Shown here in pieces: positions 10,254-19,433 of a stretch of DNA of 64,000 nucleotides (position 1 is the first letter of the stretch; each line of letters begins with the position of its first letter). The notes below the pieces were generated by a model. The model worked only from the letters and a program-made list of their open reading frames with translations, searched no databases and was not told where the DNA came from. Source of the stretch: DASWJZ01 sp963792885 (GTDB lineage Bacteria > Pseudomonadota > Alphaproteobacteria > Rhizobiales > Afifellaceae); contig CAWBXX010000002.1 of NCBI GenBank assembly GCA_963792885.1, positions 682,001-746,000 on the forward strand. The letters are read 5' to 3'. The position numbers and the translations under genes are program-made.

Positions 10254-12407
10254 TCACGCTTCCGCCGCGCCGAACACCAGGCGCTTGCGGTCGCGGCGCT
10301 CCTGCAGCCAGCCGATAACTCTGGCGCGAAGCCGCGCGAGCCGCTGGTCGAGCCGGTTCGGATTGTGGATCACGTCGGCGCGGTAGAAGCTCGGGCAGAG
10401 CACTGCCGCGTCCGCGACCTCGCCGCAATTTCCGCAGCCGACGCAGTTCTGGTCGATCGCGGCGACTGGATCGTCGCGGAGCGGATCGTCGAGCACCTTC
10501 ACCGACAGCGACGGGCAGCCGGAGAGCCGCATGCAGGCATGGTCGCCGGTGCAGACATCCTCATCGACACCAAAGCGCGGCTTCACGGTCCGCTTGCCGT
10601 CGGCAATGGCCTTCGCCACAAGCGGCTTCTCGCGCCGCTGCCGGTTCAGCATGCATTCCGACGAGGCGACGATGATTTTTGGGCCTTTCTCCTTGGTCGT
10701 CAGGGCCTCGCGCAGCGTGTCGCGTATCCATGTCACGTCATAGGTGCGATCGGTCTGCCGCACCCATTTCGCGCCAACGCCTTTGACGGCGTTGGTGATC
10801 ATATTGCCGGTCGCGCGCGATCGGTTCTTGGCGCGGGAGGACAGGATGTCCTGTCCGCCGGTCGCGGCGGAATAGAAGTTGTCGACGATGACGGTGACGC
10901 CGTCATGCTTGTTGTAGACGGCGTTGCCGATGCTCGAGTTCAAGCCGTTGTGCCAGAAGCCGCCGTCGCCCATCACGGAGATCGAGCGCTTCTTGGCGTC
11001 GACATTGAAGGCTGACGCGGAGGCCGGCCCGAGCCCGTAGCCCATCGTGCTCGCGCCGATATTGAAGGGCGGCATGATCGAGAAGAGGTGGCAGCCGATA
11101 TCGGCAGCGACGTGATGGGCCCCGAGCTCCTTCTCCACCAGCTTCATCGCCGCGAAGATCGGACGTTCCGGGCAGCCGATGCAGAAGCCGGGCGGACGCG
11201 GCGGGACCGCCTTCGAGAGATCGGCTATGGCGAGCCCTTCCGGTTCGTTCGGATTGAGGTCGCGGTCGCTCAGGAACTCAGGCGCGTTCGCCTTGAGGAA
11301 GCCGCGCAAGCTCGTCAGCATCACCGCGCCGGTATATTCGCCGGCGATCGGGAAGGGATCCTTGCCAAAGAGCTTCGTCGCAACGCCGGCCTTGTGCAGC
11401 ATGGCGCCGAACGCCTGCTCGATGTGGTTCGGCTGACCTTCCTCGACCACGAGCACCGCATCCTTGTCGCGCGCGAAATCGAGAAACTCCTCCTCGATCA
11501 GCGGATAGGTGACGTTGAGCACATAGAGCGGAATGTCCGTGCGGCCGCGGATGTCGGCAAGGCCGAGCCGCTGCAGGGCACGCATCACGCCATTATACAT
11601 CCCGCCCTGACAGACGATGCCGATGCGCCCGCCGGCAGGCCCGAAGTTCTCGTTCAGCTCGCGCTCGCAGATGAACTTCACCGCCGCGGGCCAGCGCTTC
11701 GTGATCTTCTCCTGTTCGTGCAGATAGGAGGCGGGCGGCAGCACGATGCGGTTCAGGTCGCGCTGCGGATTTTCGAGCGCTTCCGCGAGGCTCATCTTGG
11801 GGCGTTGATTATCACGCGTCTTGAAGCGGCCATGCACGTGGCATGAGCGGATACGCATCTCCAGCATCACCGGCGTGTTGGAGACTTCCGACAGCTCGAA
11901 CCCGTCGCGCACGGCCTTCACGATCGTCTCGAGGTTGGGTCGCGGATCGAGCAGCCAGACCTGGCTCTTCATGGCGAAGGCGTGGCTCCGCTCCTGCATG
12001 ATCGAGGAGCCTTCGCCGTAATCCTCGCCGAGGATGATGAGCGCGCCGCCTTTCACGCCACCGGAAGCCAGGTTGGCGAGCGCGTCAGAAGCGACATTGA
12101 CGCCGACTGGCGATTTGAAGGTGACTGCGCCGCGGATCGGGTAGTGGACCGAGGCCGCGAGCGTCGCTGCGGCGGTCGCCTCCGAAGCGCTGGATTCGAA
12201 GTGCACGCCGAAGTCGCCCATGATGTCTTGGGCGTCGGCGAGCACGTCCATCAGATGCGAGATCGGCGCCCCTTGGTAGCCGCCGACATAGGCGACCCCG
12301 CATTCAAGCAGCGCCTTGGTGACCGCAAGAATGCCTTCTCCGCGGAACTCCTCGCCGCCTCCGATCCGCAGTTGCTCGACTTCCTTCGCGAAAGATCGCT
12401 CAGCCAT
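10254..12407 (-). CDS. iorA: Indolepyruvate ferredoxin oxidoreductase, alpha subunit
   Basis: A thiamine-diphosphate enzyme of about 717 residues. It has an N-terminal pyrimidine-binding domain, a PP-binding domain (ADIGCHLFSIMPPFNIG, then VMGDGGFWHNGLNSSIGNAV) and a C-terminal ferredoxin-like region. In that region one cluster motif is clear (CVGCGNCGEV with a later LCPS) and the other is looser (CTGDHACMRLSGCP). It oxidises aryl-pyruvates with CoA, passing electrons to ferredoxin. I use the ATG at 12407, preceded by GGAG, because the longer frame extends into a repeat arm. Confidence 0.9.
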   Translation of the reverse strand: MAERSFAKEVEQLRIGGGEEFRGEGILAVTKALLECGVAYVGGYQGAPISHLMDVLADAQDIMGDFGVHFESSASEATAAATLAASVHYPIRGAVTFKSPVGVNVASDALANLASGGVKGGALIILGEDYGEGSSIMQERSHAFAMKSQVWLLDPRPNLETIVKAVRDGFELSEVSNTPVMLEMRIRSCHVHGRFKTRDNQRPKMSLAEALENPQRDLNRIVLPPASYLHEQEKITKRWPAAVKFICERELNENFGPAGGRIGIVCQGGMYNGVMRALQRLGLADIRGRTDIPLYVLNVTYPLIEEEFLDFARDKDAVLVVEEGQPNHIEQAFGAMLHKAGVATKLFGKDPFPIAGEYTGAVMLTSLRGFLKANAPEFLSDRDLNPNEPEGLAIADLSKAVPPRPPGFCIGCPERPIFAAMKLVEKELGAHHVAADIGCHLFSIMPPFNIGASTMGYGLGPASASAFNVDAKKRSISVMGDGGFWHNGLNSSIGNAVYNKHDGVTVIVDNFYSAATGGQDILSSRAKNRSRATGNMITNAVKGVGAKWVRQTDRTYDVTWIRDTLREALTTKEKGPKIIVASSECMLNRQRREKPLVAKAIADGKRTVKPRFGVDEDVCTGDHACMRLSGCPSLSVKVLDDPLRDDPVAAIDQNCVGCGNCGEVADAAVLCPSFYRADVIHNPNRLDQRLARLRARVIGWLQERRDRKRLVFGAAEA

Positions 12408-12429
12408 GGCAATTGCTCCAACAACGCTT

Positions 12430-12460
12430 GTCACCCTCGGGCTTGACCCGAGGGCCCAGG
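12430..12460. repeat. Half of a family A palindromic element
   Basis: Only the left arm is present: the hairpin CCCTCGGGCTTGACCCGAGGG shortened to its CCCTCGGG/CCCGAGGG stem, followed by CCCAG. The right arm that would normally follow is replaced by the GIY-YIG gene starting 18 bases later. Confidence 0.8.
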
Positions 12461-12477
12461 GGCTTCTCCATCGTGGA

Positions 12478-12795
12478 ATGGAGGGCGGCTCCGTTTACAT
12501 CTTGGCTTCGCGGCGCAACGGCACACTTTACGTCGGCGTCACCAACGACCTGCCCGGTCGGATGTACGAGCATCGCGAAGGGCTGACTGCTGGATTTACC
12601 CGTCGCTACGGCGTGAAACAGCTGGTCTGGTACGAGCACCATCAACGCATCGAGGATGCCATCCAGCGGGAGAAGAACCTGAAACATTGGGTGCGGAAGT
12701 GGAAGCTTACATTGATCGAGAGGTCCAATCCGGACTGGCGCGACCTCTACGGCGAGATGCTCACCGAGTTCGGCTACGCTGCGCCGGAAAATTGA
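12478..12795 (+). CDS. GIY-YIG nuclease family protein
   Basis: A 105-residue single-domain GIY-YIG protein. The motif appears as VYILASRRNGTLYVGVTND, followed by the conserved Arg-x-x-x-His segment (RMYEHREG) and the helix EDAIQREKNLKHW. This group (UPF0213/YhbQ-like) contains small nucleases of unknown physiological target. A longer frame upstream is only the translated repeat arm. The gene has a half repeat directly upstream and a full repeat directly downstream (12847-12943), and is divergent from iorA. The arrangement suggests spread together with, or by acting on, the palindromic element. Confidence 0.88.
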   Translation: MEGGSVYILASRRNGTLYVGVTNDLPGRMYEHREGLTAGFTRRYGVKQLVWYEHHQRIEDAIQREKNLKHWVRKWKLTLIERSNPDWRDLYGEMLTEFGYAAPEN

Positions 12796-12846
12796 AGGAG
12801 AGCCTTCGCAGAACCATGACGGAAGAGCTCCGAACCCCAATGCAGC

Positions 12847-12943
12847 GTCATTCTCGGGCGCAGCGAAGCGAAGACCCGAGAACCCAGCCGTGGGACGCGT
12901 GACTCTGGGTCCTCGGGTCTCGCGGTGCTCGCCCGAGGATGAC
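12847..12943. repeat. Palindromic element, family A
   Basis: A copy of 97 bases in the gap between the GIY-YIG gene and the convergent MarR gene. The ends are GTCATTCTCGGGCGCAGCG and CTCGCCCGAGGATGAC. Both genes run toward it, so its hairpins may act as a bidirectional transcript end. Confidence 0.87.
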
Positions 12944-12979
12944 ATTGAAGAGTAATGCGCGGTCGTCATAGCACCCGTC

Positions 12980-13489
12980 TCAAATGCCGTGCCGCCGGAT
13001 GTTGCTCAGCACCTGGGTCAGGAGCCGGATCAGCGTTTCGTATTCCGCATCCGATATCCCGGCGAACATGTGCTCGTAGGCGGCATGCATTGTCGGCCAG
13101 AAGCGCCGGAAGACCTCGCGGCCCTTCTCCGTCACGTGCACCTCGCGCACCCGCATGTCGCCGGACCGGTTCTGCCGGCGCACCAGCCCCTCGCGCTCCA
13201 TTCCGTCGAGCGAGCGGCTCATCGTCGACTGCTCGGTCACTGTGTAGACGGAGAGCTCGTTCACGGTTGCGCCCGACATGATGGAGAGCACCGCGAGCGT
13301 GCGCATCTGGATCGTGTTGAGGTTGTGCTCTTTGAGCTCCGTCGCGAGATCGGCGTTCCAGCGCGCGGTGATGCGGTTCAGGAGATAGGGCGCGAAATGA
13401 TCGAGCCCGATCTCGCCGAGCGTCGGGACGCGGCCACGCTCGACAGCGTCCGTCGCGGCGGCTCTGGGGAAGCGCTCGACCCGGTTCAT
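12980..13489 (-). CDS. MarR family transcriptional regulator
   Basis: A 169-residue winged-helix regulator. The recognition region reads LSVYTVTEQSTMSRSLDGMEREGL, and the wing is RRQNRSGDMRVREVHVTEKG; helical dimerisation segments flank both. The start overlaps the stop of the FAD oxidoreductase gene by four bases, so it is the last gene of a cyclase / oxidoreductase / MarR operon. MarR proteins usually repress their own operon and release DNA on binding a phenolic or CoA-ester ligand. It is a candidate for binding the dyads at 15910-15936 or the AAGCTT palindromes. Confidence 0.9.
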   Translation of the reverse strand: MNRVERFPRAAATDAVERGRVPTLGEIGLDHFAPYLLNRITARWNADLATELKEHNLNTIQMRTLAVLSIMSGATVNELSVYTVTEQSTMSRSLDGMEREGLVRRQNRSGDMRVREVHVTEKGREVFRRFWPTMHAAYEHMFAGISDAEYETLIRLLTQVLSNIRRHGI

Positions 13490-15055
13490 TGCAGATGCTC
13501 TGCGAGCGCGAATCCGGAGCCGCCGGAGAGTCCCGCGCCCGGATGGGTTGAGGCACCGATTTGGTAGAGCCTCGGAATCGACGTTCGGTGGTTCACCGAA
13601 TTGGAGAACGGCCGCCAGATGAAGGCCTGGTCGATGGTCGAAGCGCCGCCATAAGGATCGCCGCCGACGAGGTTGATGTTGATCGCCTCAAGGTCGGCGG
13701 GGGAATAGGCGCGCCGCGCGACGACGTTCCCGCGGAAGCCTTCGATATTCGGCGCTAGCAGCGCCGCGACGCGATCCGCGAAGGCTTCCCTAACCGCTTC
13801 GCTCCAGGTTCCGTCGCCAGCCGTGATCTTCCCCGCCGCGTCGCCCTTGATCGACCGCGGCGCTTCGGGAAGCTGGATCCAGAGGATCGCAGCTCCCTCC
13901 GGGCAGCGCGAGGGATCGAGCGCGTGCGGCTGGCCGACGCAGATCGTCGGAGTTCTCGGGCAGCATGCCACGCTCGCACTCGTTGACCGCCTTCGACACG
14001 CCATCGAGGCCGGGCGTGATATGCAGCAGCGCCACACTGCCGAGCTCCGGATTCTTCCAGCGCGGCGGCGCTTTCAGCGCGTAGTGGATCTGCATATTGC
14101 CCTTGCCGTGGCGATAGCCCCGCGCGCGATTGCGATCGTCTTCGGCCGATTTCGGCAGGAGGCGCTCGTGGAGCTGCGTCGGCGTCACCGAGCAGATCAC
14201 GCCGCGTGCGGCCGTCAGCGTCTCACCGCTCGCGACCCGCACGCCGCTAGCCCCGCCGCCTGAGATGACGATCTCGACGACGTCGGCACCAGTGCGCACC
14301 TCGCCACCTTGCGACTCGATCAGAGCTCTGAAAGCTGCGACGGCATTCGCCGCGCCGCCCTTCACGATCGGCGCGCCGGCCGCCTCGAGCGCGAAGGCGA
14401 TGACGCGTGCGATCTCGCCGGAGAACGCGCTCTCCGGTCCGAGCCCGGCATGTAGAACCCAAGGAGCGAAAAGCGCGCGCACGAGGTCGGAGTCGTAACG
14501 CGTTTCAAGCCACGTCCGGCCGGAGCGCAGCCCTTCGCCAAGCCGCGCCGCAAGGCCGCGCGGGCCACGCCTCCAGGCTTCGCGGACAAGAAGCGTCAGC
14601 GTCGCGCGGGTCCATAGCGCCCCGCCGAGTAGCCCGAAGACGAGCGCCGCGTCACGCTCGACGGTCTCTAGATCGGCGCGGTAGCGGTCGCCGTCGCCGG
14701 CCGCGAGCGCATTGAACTTTGCGATATTCGCCGCGCGGTCCATCGACAGGACGAGGCTCCGCCCATCGGGAAGAAGCACGCCGGTCGGACGGCCGATATG
14801 CGCGAAGTCGAGGCCGTGGCGCGCGAGGTCCGGTCCGAGCCTGGCGAAGGCCGGCGAGGTGATGAAGAGGACGAAGGTTGTGGCCATCACGTCGTGCAGA
14901 TAGCCGGGCGCCGTCGCTGTTTCGGTGCGCATGCAGCCGCCGGCCACGCTCTCGCGCTCAAGCACGAGAACGCGCCGGCCTTTCTTGCCGAGCAGCGCGG
15001 CGCAGGTCAGCCCGTTGATCCCGCTGCCGACGATGATGTAGTCGGCGGTGGCCAT
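13486..15055 (-). CDS. NAD(P)/FAD-dependent oxidoreductase, phytoene-desaturase-like (frame broken)
   Basis: A flavoprotein of the CrtI/phytoene dehydrogenase-like group. The N-terminal dinucleotide fold is DYIIVGSGINGLTCAALL with the ERESVAGGCMRTE continuation. The C-terminal FAD-binding segment is LYQIGASTHPGAGLSGGSGF. One extra base near 13951 splits it; the corrected length is 523 codons, the same as the paralogue at 16065-17633. The reaction is unknown; members of this subfamily near amidohydrolases are not characterised. It lies 7 bases after the cyclase gene and overlaps MarR. Confidence 0.85.
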
Positions 15056-15062
15056 TGGCCTC

Positions 15063-15851
15063 CTAGTGCTTCGGCACGAGCGCCAGCGCGCGGATCGGGC
15101 TGCCGGTGCCGTTGACGAATTTCAGCGGCGCCGCGATCAGGATCGCGCCCTTTGCCGGCAGCTTGTCGAGGTTGGCGAGGCTGGCGAGGCCGAAGCGGTT
15201 GTTCTTGTGAAGCAGATTGTGCGCAGGATAGGGCGGATCGAAGGTTCCGGCCTTGCCGGCATCGGTGCCGACCGTCTCCGTGCCCCAGCCGACGATGCCC
15301 TTGCCGATGATGTATTCCATGCAATCGACGGTCGGGCCGGGCGAGTGGGGCATGTTGTCTCTGACGTTCAAAAACTCCGCCTCGCTGCGATTGCGCGGGA
15401 ACCAGCCGGTGCGCATCACCACCCATTCGCCCTTGTTGATCGCGCCGTGCTGTTTCTCCCAGGCCTTCACGCCGTCGGCGGAGAGGAGAAAGTCTTCGTC
15501 GGCCGCGGTCTCCTTCGAGCAGTCGATGACATTGACCGGAGCCACCAGCTTCTGCACCGGCAACGTGTCGGTCGCGCCGTCGGAAAAATCCTTGCCGGTG
15601 ATCCAGTGATGCGGCGCATCGAAATGCGTGCCGGAATGCTCGCCGAGCTCCAGCCAGTTCCACGACCAATAGGGGCCGTCGGCGTCGTAATTGGAGATCG
15701 TGTGGACCTTGACGGGCGGAGTGTTCTTGAAGGGCGGCGGCAGCTTGATGAGCGGTGTCTTCTCGCCGAGCGGAACGGCGAGATCCACGACCTCGACGCT
15801 TCCGGAAAGAAGCAGGTTTGCAAGTTCGCCCAGCGTGTCCTTCGCCGCCAT
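15063..15851 (-). CDS. Cyclase family protein (kynurenine-formamidase-like metal hydrolase)
   Basis: A protein of about 262 residues of the PF04199 cyclase/KynB group. The signature HSGTHFDAPHH supplies the metal ligands; later family blocks include VMRTGWFPRN and IVGWGTETVGTDAG. Relatives hydrolyse amides such as N-formylkynurenine or isatin, opening or closing nitrogen-containing aromatics. I start at 15851, where GAGGAA lies upstream; the longer frame adds an unrelated Arg-rich leader. It is the first gene of the operon with the oxidoreductase and MarR. Confidence 0.88.
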   Translation of the reverse strand: MAAKDTLGELANLLLSGSVEVVDLAVPLGEKTPLIKLPPPFKNTPPVKVHTISNYDADGPYWSWNWLELGEHSGTHFDAPHHWITGKDFSDGATDTLPVQKLVAPVNVIDCSKETAADEDFLLSADGVKAWEKQHGAINKGEWVVMRTGWFPRNRSEAEFLNVRDNMPHSPGPTVDCMEYIIGKGIVGWGTETVGTDAGKAGTFDPPYPAHNLLHKNNRFGLASLANLDKLPAKGAILIAAPLKFVNGTGSPIRALALVPKH

Positions 15852-15909
15852 GTGCAGTTCCTCCCGCGTGCGGGGACGCCCCCGCCAAGCCATCGGCGGA
15901 CACTACTCC

Positions 15910-15936
15910 CGAATTATGCATTCGCAAGTATCTTGC
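15910..15936. promoter_or_regulatory. Two adjoining inverted repeats upstream of the cyclase operon
   Basis: CGAAT-N5-ATTCG (15910-15924) runs directly into GCAAG-TAT-CTTGC (15924-15936), about 60 bases upstream of the cyclase start. The tight pair of dyads in the divergent region between two operons looks like a regulator site, possibly for the MarR encoded in the same operon. This is inference from symmetry alone. Confidence 0.45.
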
Positions 15937-15956
15937 TCACCGAACACGCCCGGCCT

Positions 15957-16038
15957 GTCACCCTCGGGCTTGACCCGAGGGCCTAGACCGGATTGCTCTG
16001 GGTCCTCGGATCGCGCGTCCCGCGCGTCCGAGGATGAC
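15957..16038. repeat. Palindromic element, family A
   Basis: A copy of 82 bases just upstream of the second oxidoreductase gene. It has the alternative left arm (CCCTCGGGCTTGACCCGAGGG type) also seen in the copy inside the acyl-CoA dehydrogenase, and the right arm GCGCGTCCGAGGATGAC. Confidence 0.87.
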
Positions 16039-16064
16039 GTGCTAAGCAAGGTGAAAGAGGCCAG

Positions 16065-17633
16065 ATGGAGTTCGATGCCGTCATCGTCGGCGCCGGCCAC
16101 AATGCGCTTGCGGCAGCGGTGCATCTCGCGAGCCGCGGCTGGTCGGTCGGCGTGTTCGAGCGGAGCGACAAGGCCGGCGGTGCAGTTCGCACCGAGGAGG
16201 TGACGCTTCCCGGCTTTCGCCACGATCTTTACGCCATGAACCTCAGCCTCTTTGCCGGCTCGCCATTCCTCGCCGAGCACGGCGAGGGGCTCCGAGCGCA
16301 CGGCCTCGCCTTCGCGCCGGCAGAGAATTGTTTTGCCTCGCCGATGCGCGATGGGCGCTGGTTCGGCGTGTCGAAGGACCTCGCCGCGACCACCGCACGG
16401 GCTGAGGCGTTTTCATATGAGGATGCAAGGACCTGGGCGGCGATGTTCGAGGCGTTCGGCGGCGACGCGCCGCATATCTTCCGCCTGCTCGGCTCCCCCA
16501 TGACGCCGCGAGCATTGGCACCCGTGATCTTCAGGATGTGGCGCGCCAAGGGGCTCGCTTGGCTCATGGAGACGACCCGATTGATCGTCTCCTCTCCGCG
16601 CGAGTTTCTCGAACGGAATTTCGTCTCGCCCGAAATCCGCGCGGCGATGGCTGCCTGGGGCATGCATCTCGACTTCTCGCCGGATGTCGCCGGCGGCGCG
16701 CTCTTCCCGTACCTGGAGAGCATGGCGGACCAGAGCTTTGGGATGGTGATCGGCGCGGGCGGCGCCGACACGATGATCAAGGCGATGGTCGCGCGGCTTT
16801 CGGAATTAGGCGGCTCGGTTCGGCTCGATGCGGAGGTCACGGAAATCATCCGGAGCAATGGCCGCGCGGTCGGCATCCGCCTTGCCGATGGCGAACAAGT
16901 GGCGGCGAAACGTGCAGTTATCGCGGGCGTGACACCGATCGCGCTTACCGAACGCCTCCTTCCCGGCGGCAGCGGGAATTCGCGCTACGACGCCGCGGTC
17001 GGCAAGTTCCGCTACGGCCCGGGCACGATGATGGTGCATCTCGCCATATCGGACCTGCCGGACTGGGCGGCGGGCGAGGAGCTGAAGCGCTTCGCCTACG
17101 TGCATCTCGCACCCGACCTCGACATGATGTCGCGCGCCTACTCGGAAGCGGTAGCCGGGCTGCTTCCGGCCGAGCCTGTTCTCGTCGTCGGGCAGCCATC
17201 GGCGATCGACCCAAGTCGCGCACCGGAAGGCAAGCACATCCTCTGGGTGCAGGTGCGTGTGCTTCCAGCGGTGATCCGCGGCGACGCCGCCGGCACAATC
17301 GCGGCGCGCGATTGGGAGAGTGTGAAGGAGGCCTACGCCGATCGCGTCGTCGAGATCATCGAGCGCTACGCACCGAGCACGCGCGCCAAGATCCTCGCGC
17401 GCCACGTGGAGTCCCCCGCTGACCTCGAACGCCGCAATCCGAACCTCGTCGGCGGCGATAATCTAGCAGGCAGCCACCACCTGTCGCAGAACTTTCTCTA
17501 CCGCCCGGTTCCGGGCTGGGCGGACTGGCGGACGCCGGTCCGCGACCTCTCCATCATCGGCGCATCGACCTGGCCGGGGGCGGGAACGGGCGCCGGTTCG
17601 GGCTACATGCTGGCGAAGATGCTCGCGCGCTGA
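16065..17633 (+). CDS. NAD(P)/FAD-dependent oxidoreductase, phytoene-desaturase-like
   Basis: A 522-residue intact flavoprotein with an N-terminal dinucleotide-binding motif (DAVIVGAGHNALAAAVHLA), the GGAVRTEEVTLPGFRHD substrate-side segment and the C-terminal FAD motif LSIIGASTWPGAGTGAGSG. It resembles the product of 13486-15055 along its length and matches its corrected size, so the two are paralogues on opposite strands around the cyclase gene. A paired role on related substrates is possible but unproven. The start at 16065 follows GAAAGAGG. Confidence 0.88.
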   Translation: MEFDAVIVGAGHNALAAAVHLASRGWSVGVFERSDKAGGAVRTEEVTLPGFRHDLYAMNLSLFAGSPFLAEHGEGLRAHGLAFAPAENCFASPMRDGRWFGVSKDLAATTARAEAFSYEDARTWAAMFEAFGGDAPHIFRLLGSPMTPRALAPVIFRMWRAKGLAWLMETTRLIVSSPREFLERNFVSPEIRAAMAAWGMHLDFSPDVAGGALFPYLESMADQSFGMVIGAGGADTMIKAMVARLSELGGSVRLDAEVTEIIRSNGRAVGIRLADGEQVAAKRAVIAGVTPIALTERLLPGGSGNSRYDAAVGKFRYGPGTMMVHLAISDLPDWAAGEELKRFAYVHLAPDLDMMSRAYSEAVAGLLPAEPVLVVGQPSAIDPSRAPEGKHILWVQVRVLPAVIRGDAAGTIAARDWESVKEAYADRVVEIIERYAPSTRAKILARHVESPADLERRNPNLVGGDNLAGSHHLSQNFLYRPVPGWADWRTPVRDLSIIGASTWPGAGTGAGSGYMLAKMLAR

Positions 17634-17680
17634 ATTCCCGCGCCATGTGATCTGCTTGACCCGTCATCCTGCAAATCTCT

Positions 17681-17691
17681 AAGCTTGAAAT
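17681..17691. promoter_or_regulatory. Half-conserved operator AAGCTTGAAAT upstream of the peptide-type importer
   Basis: Matches the right half and centre of the palindrome found at 8345, 25598 and 28324, but the left arm is CTCTAAG rather than TTCAAG. It lies about 80 bases before the substrate-binding protein gene, in the 139-base gap after the FAD oxidoreductase. Confidence 0.45.
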
Positions 17692-17772
17692 ATCGTCGTT
17701 CCGGCTTGGCAAAGACGGTCGGCGAACGGGTGGTAGGGCAGGCGAAAGCCGCCCAAAACGAGGGAGAGGGGA

Positions 17773-19308
17773 ATGCTGCTCACGAGACGTGATCTGATGA
17801 AGCACGGCGCCGCGGGGGCCGCTTTCCTCACGGCTGCTGGCGCGCCTTTCCGCGCTTTCGCGCAGGGGACCGAGCTGACGATCGCCTACAACGTCAACCT
17901 GCCGTCCTTCGACCCGACCGTCGGTCCTTCCGCCGTCAACCCGACCATTCAGGGCATCTACCAGTCGGTGTTCGACCAGTACATCGCCCAGGCGCCCGAC
18001 TTGAAACTGCAGCCCGGGCTCCTCACGGAATGGGGCTGGAACGACGACCGCTCGAAGATCGTGATGAAGGTGCGCGAAGGCGCAACCTGGCACGACGGCT
18101 CGCCGGTGACGCCCGAAGACATCGTCTGGTCGCTCGAGCGCGCCGGCGACGAGAAGACCGGCAACCCGATCCAGTTCGTGTGGAGCAAGATCGGAAACTT
18201 CTCCGTCGACGGAAACACGGTCACCGCGGACGTGAAGTCCTTCGAGCCGACGCTCTTCAAGTGGATGGGGTTCCTGACCGGATACGTGCTGCCGAAGGCC
18301 TACTACACGAAGGTCGGCCCGGAAGGCTTCGAGAAGGCTCCGATCGGATCAGGCCCCTACAAGGTCGTGCAGTTCGAGCAGAACGCCTTCCTGAAGCTTG
18401 AGGCGCATGACGCCTATTGGGGCGGCGCGCCGGCCTACAAATCGGTCGTCATCAAGTTCGTGCCGGACGCCGCGAGCCGTGTCGCAGAGATCGATTCCGG
18501 CCAGAGCCAAGTCGTCTTCGACATCCCCTACGAGGAGTTCGACCGGCTGAAGTCGAAGCCGGGTCTGAAGGGGATCGCCAAGCCGATCTCCGACATCGCG
18601 ATGATCTTCATCAACGACGTGCCGCCGATGACCGACAAGAACGTCCGGCTAGCCGCGATCTACTCCATCGACAAGCAGCTTCTGATAGACAAGCTTCTGC
18701 TCGGTTACGGCGTCAAGATCGATACGCTGCAGACGCCTGAATACGACGCCTACGATCCGTCGATCAAAGTGCCCTACGATCCCGATAAGGCGGTCGAGCT
18801 CTTGAAGGCCAGTGGCTACTCCACCGACAATCCGGTGAAATTCAAGATCCAGACCACGCGCGGCTTCAAGCCGAAAGACTACGAGATGATTCAGGCGATC
18901 GTCGGCATGTGGCGCAAGGTCGGTATCGAGGCCGAGATCGAGGTCTACGAGATCGCCAAGCACTACGAGTTGCGCGCCGCCGACCAGCTTGCGCCCGCCG
19001 CCTTCTACAACTGGGGCAACTCGATCGGCGACCCTTCGACGTCGACCGGCTTCGCCATGTTCGGGCCTTCGCCGCATTCTGTCTGGGACGGGCAGGACCT
19101 GATCGATATGATCGGGCCGCTCTGGGGCGAGCCGGACGAGGCGAAGCGCATTGCGGGCTACAGGGCGGTCGACAAGCACATCGCCGAAGAAGGCGAGGTG
19201 ATCCCGCTGCTTCAGTACGTGCAGCCGATCGTGTTCGCCGACACGGTGGATGTGACAGCGAGCGCCTCGGGCGCAGTGCAGCCGTATCTGATGAAGCCAG
19301 CGAGCTGA
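17773..19308 (+). CDS. Peptide/opine-type ABC transporter substrate-binding protein
   Basis: A 511-residue SBP of the SBP_bac_5 family. It begins with a twin-arginine-like leader (TRRDLMKHGAAGAAF) ending near AFAQG, so it is exported to the periplasm. Family blocks include ATWHDGSPVTPEDIVWSLER, APIGSGPYKV and the late LQYVQPIVFADTV. It heads an operon with two permeases and two ATPases. The ligand cannot be read from sequence; relatives bind di/oligopeptides, opines or other polar compounds. GAGGGAGAGGGG precedes the start. Confidence 0.92.
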   Translation: MLLTRRDLMKHGAAGAAFLTAAGAPFRAFAQGTELTIAYNVNLPSFDPTVGPSAVNPTIQGIYQSVFDQYIAQAPDLKLQPGLLTEWGWNDDRSKIVMKVREGATWHDGSPVTPEDIVWSLERAGDEKTGNPIQFVWSKIGNFSVDGNTVTADVKSFEPTLFKWMGFLTGYVLPKAYYTKVGPEGFEKAPIGSGPYKVVQFEQNAFLKLEAHDAYWGGAPAYKSVVIKFVPDAASRVAEIDSGQSQVVFDIPYEEFDRLKSKPGLKGIAKPISDIAMIFINDVPPMTDKNVRLAAIYSIDKQLLIDKLLLGYGVKIDTLQTPEYDAYDPSIKVPYDPDKAVELLKASGYSTDNPVKFKIQTTRGFKPKDYEMIQAIVGMWRKVGIEAEIEVYEIAKHYELRAADQLAPAAFYNWGNSIGDPSTSTGFAMFGPSPHSVWDGQDLIDMIGPLWGEPDEAKRIAGYRAVDKHIAEEGEVIPLLQYVQPIVFADTVDVTASASGAVQPYLMKPAS

Positions 19309-19329
19309 AGGCTTTGCAACAAACGTGTC

Positions 19330-19427
19330 GTCATTGCCGGGCTTGACCCGGCAATCCATTCCGTGACGGTTCTGACTGCCACAAGCGCTACGGAATGGAT
19401 ACCCGGATCGAGTCCGGGCAAGACGAC
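19330..19427. repeat. Palindromic element, family B
   Basis: A stem-loop unit starting CGTCATTGCCGGGCTTGACCC and ending CCGGGCAAGACGAC, with inner arms CCATTCCGT and ACGGAATGG. A close relative lies at 56982-57081. It occupies the gap between the substrate-binding protein and permease genes, where a hairpin can stabilise the SBP part of the mRNA. Confidence 0.88.
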
Positions 19428-19433
19428 GATGCA

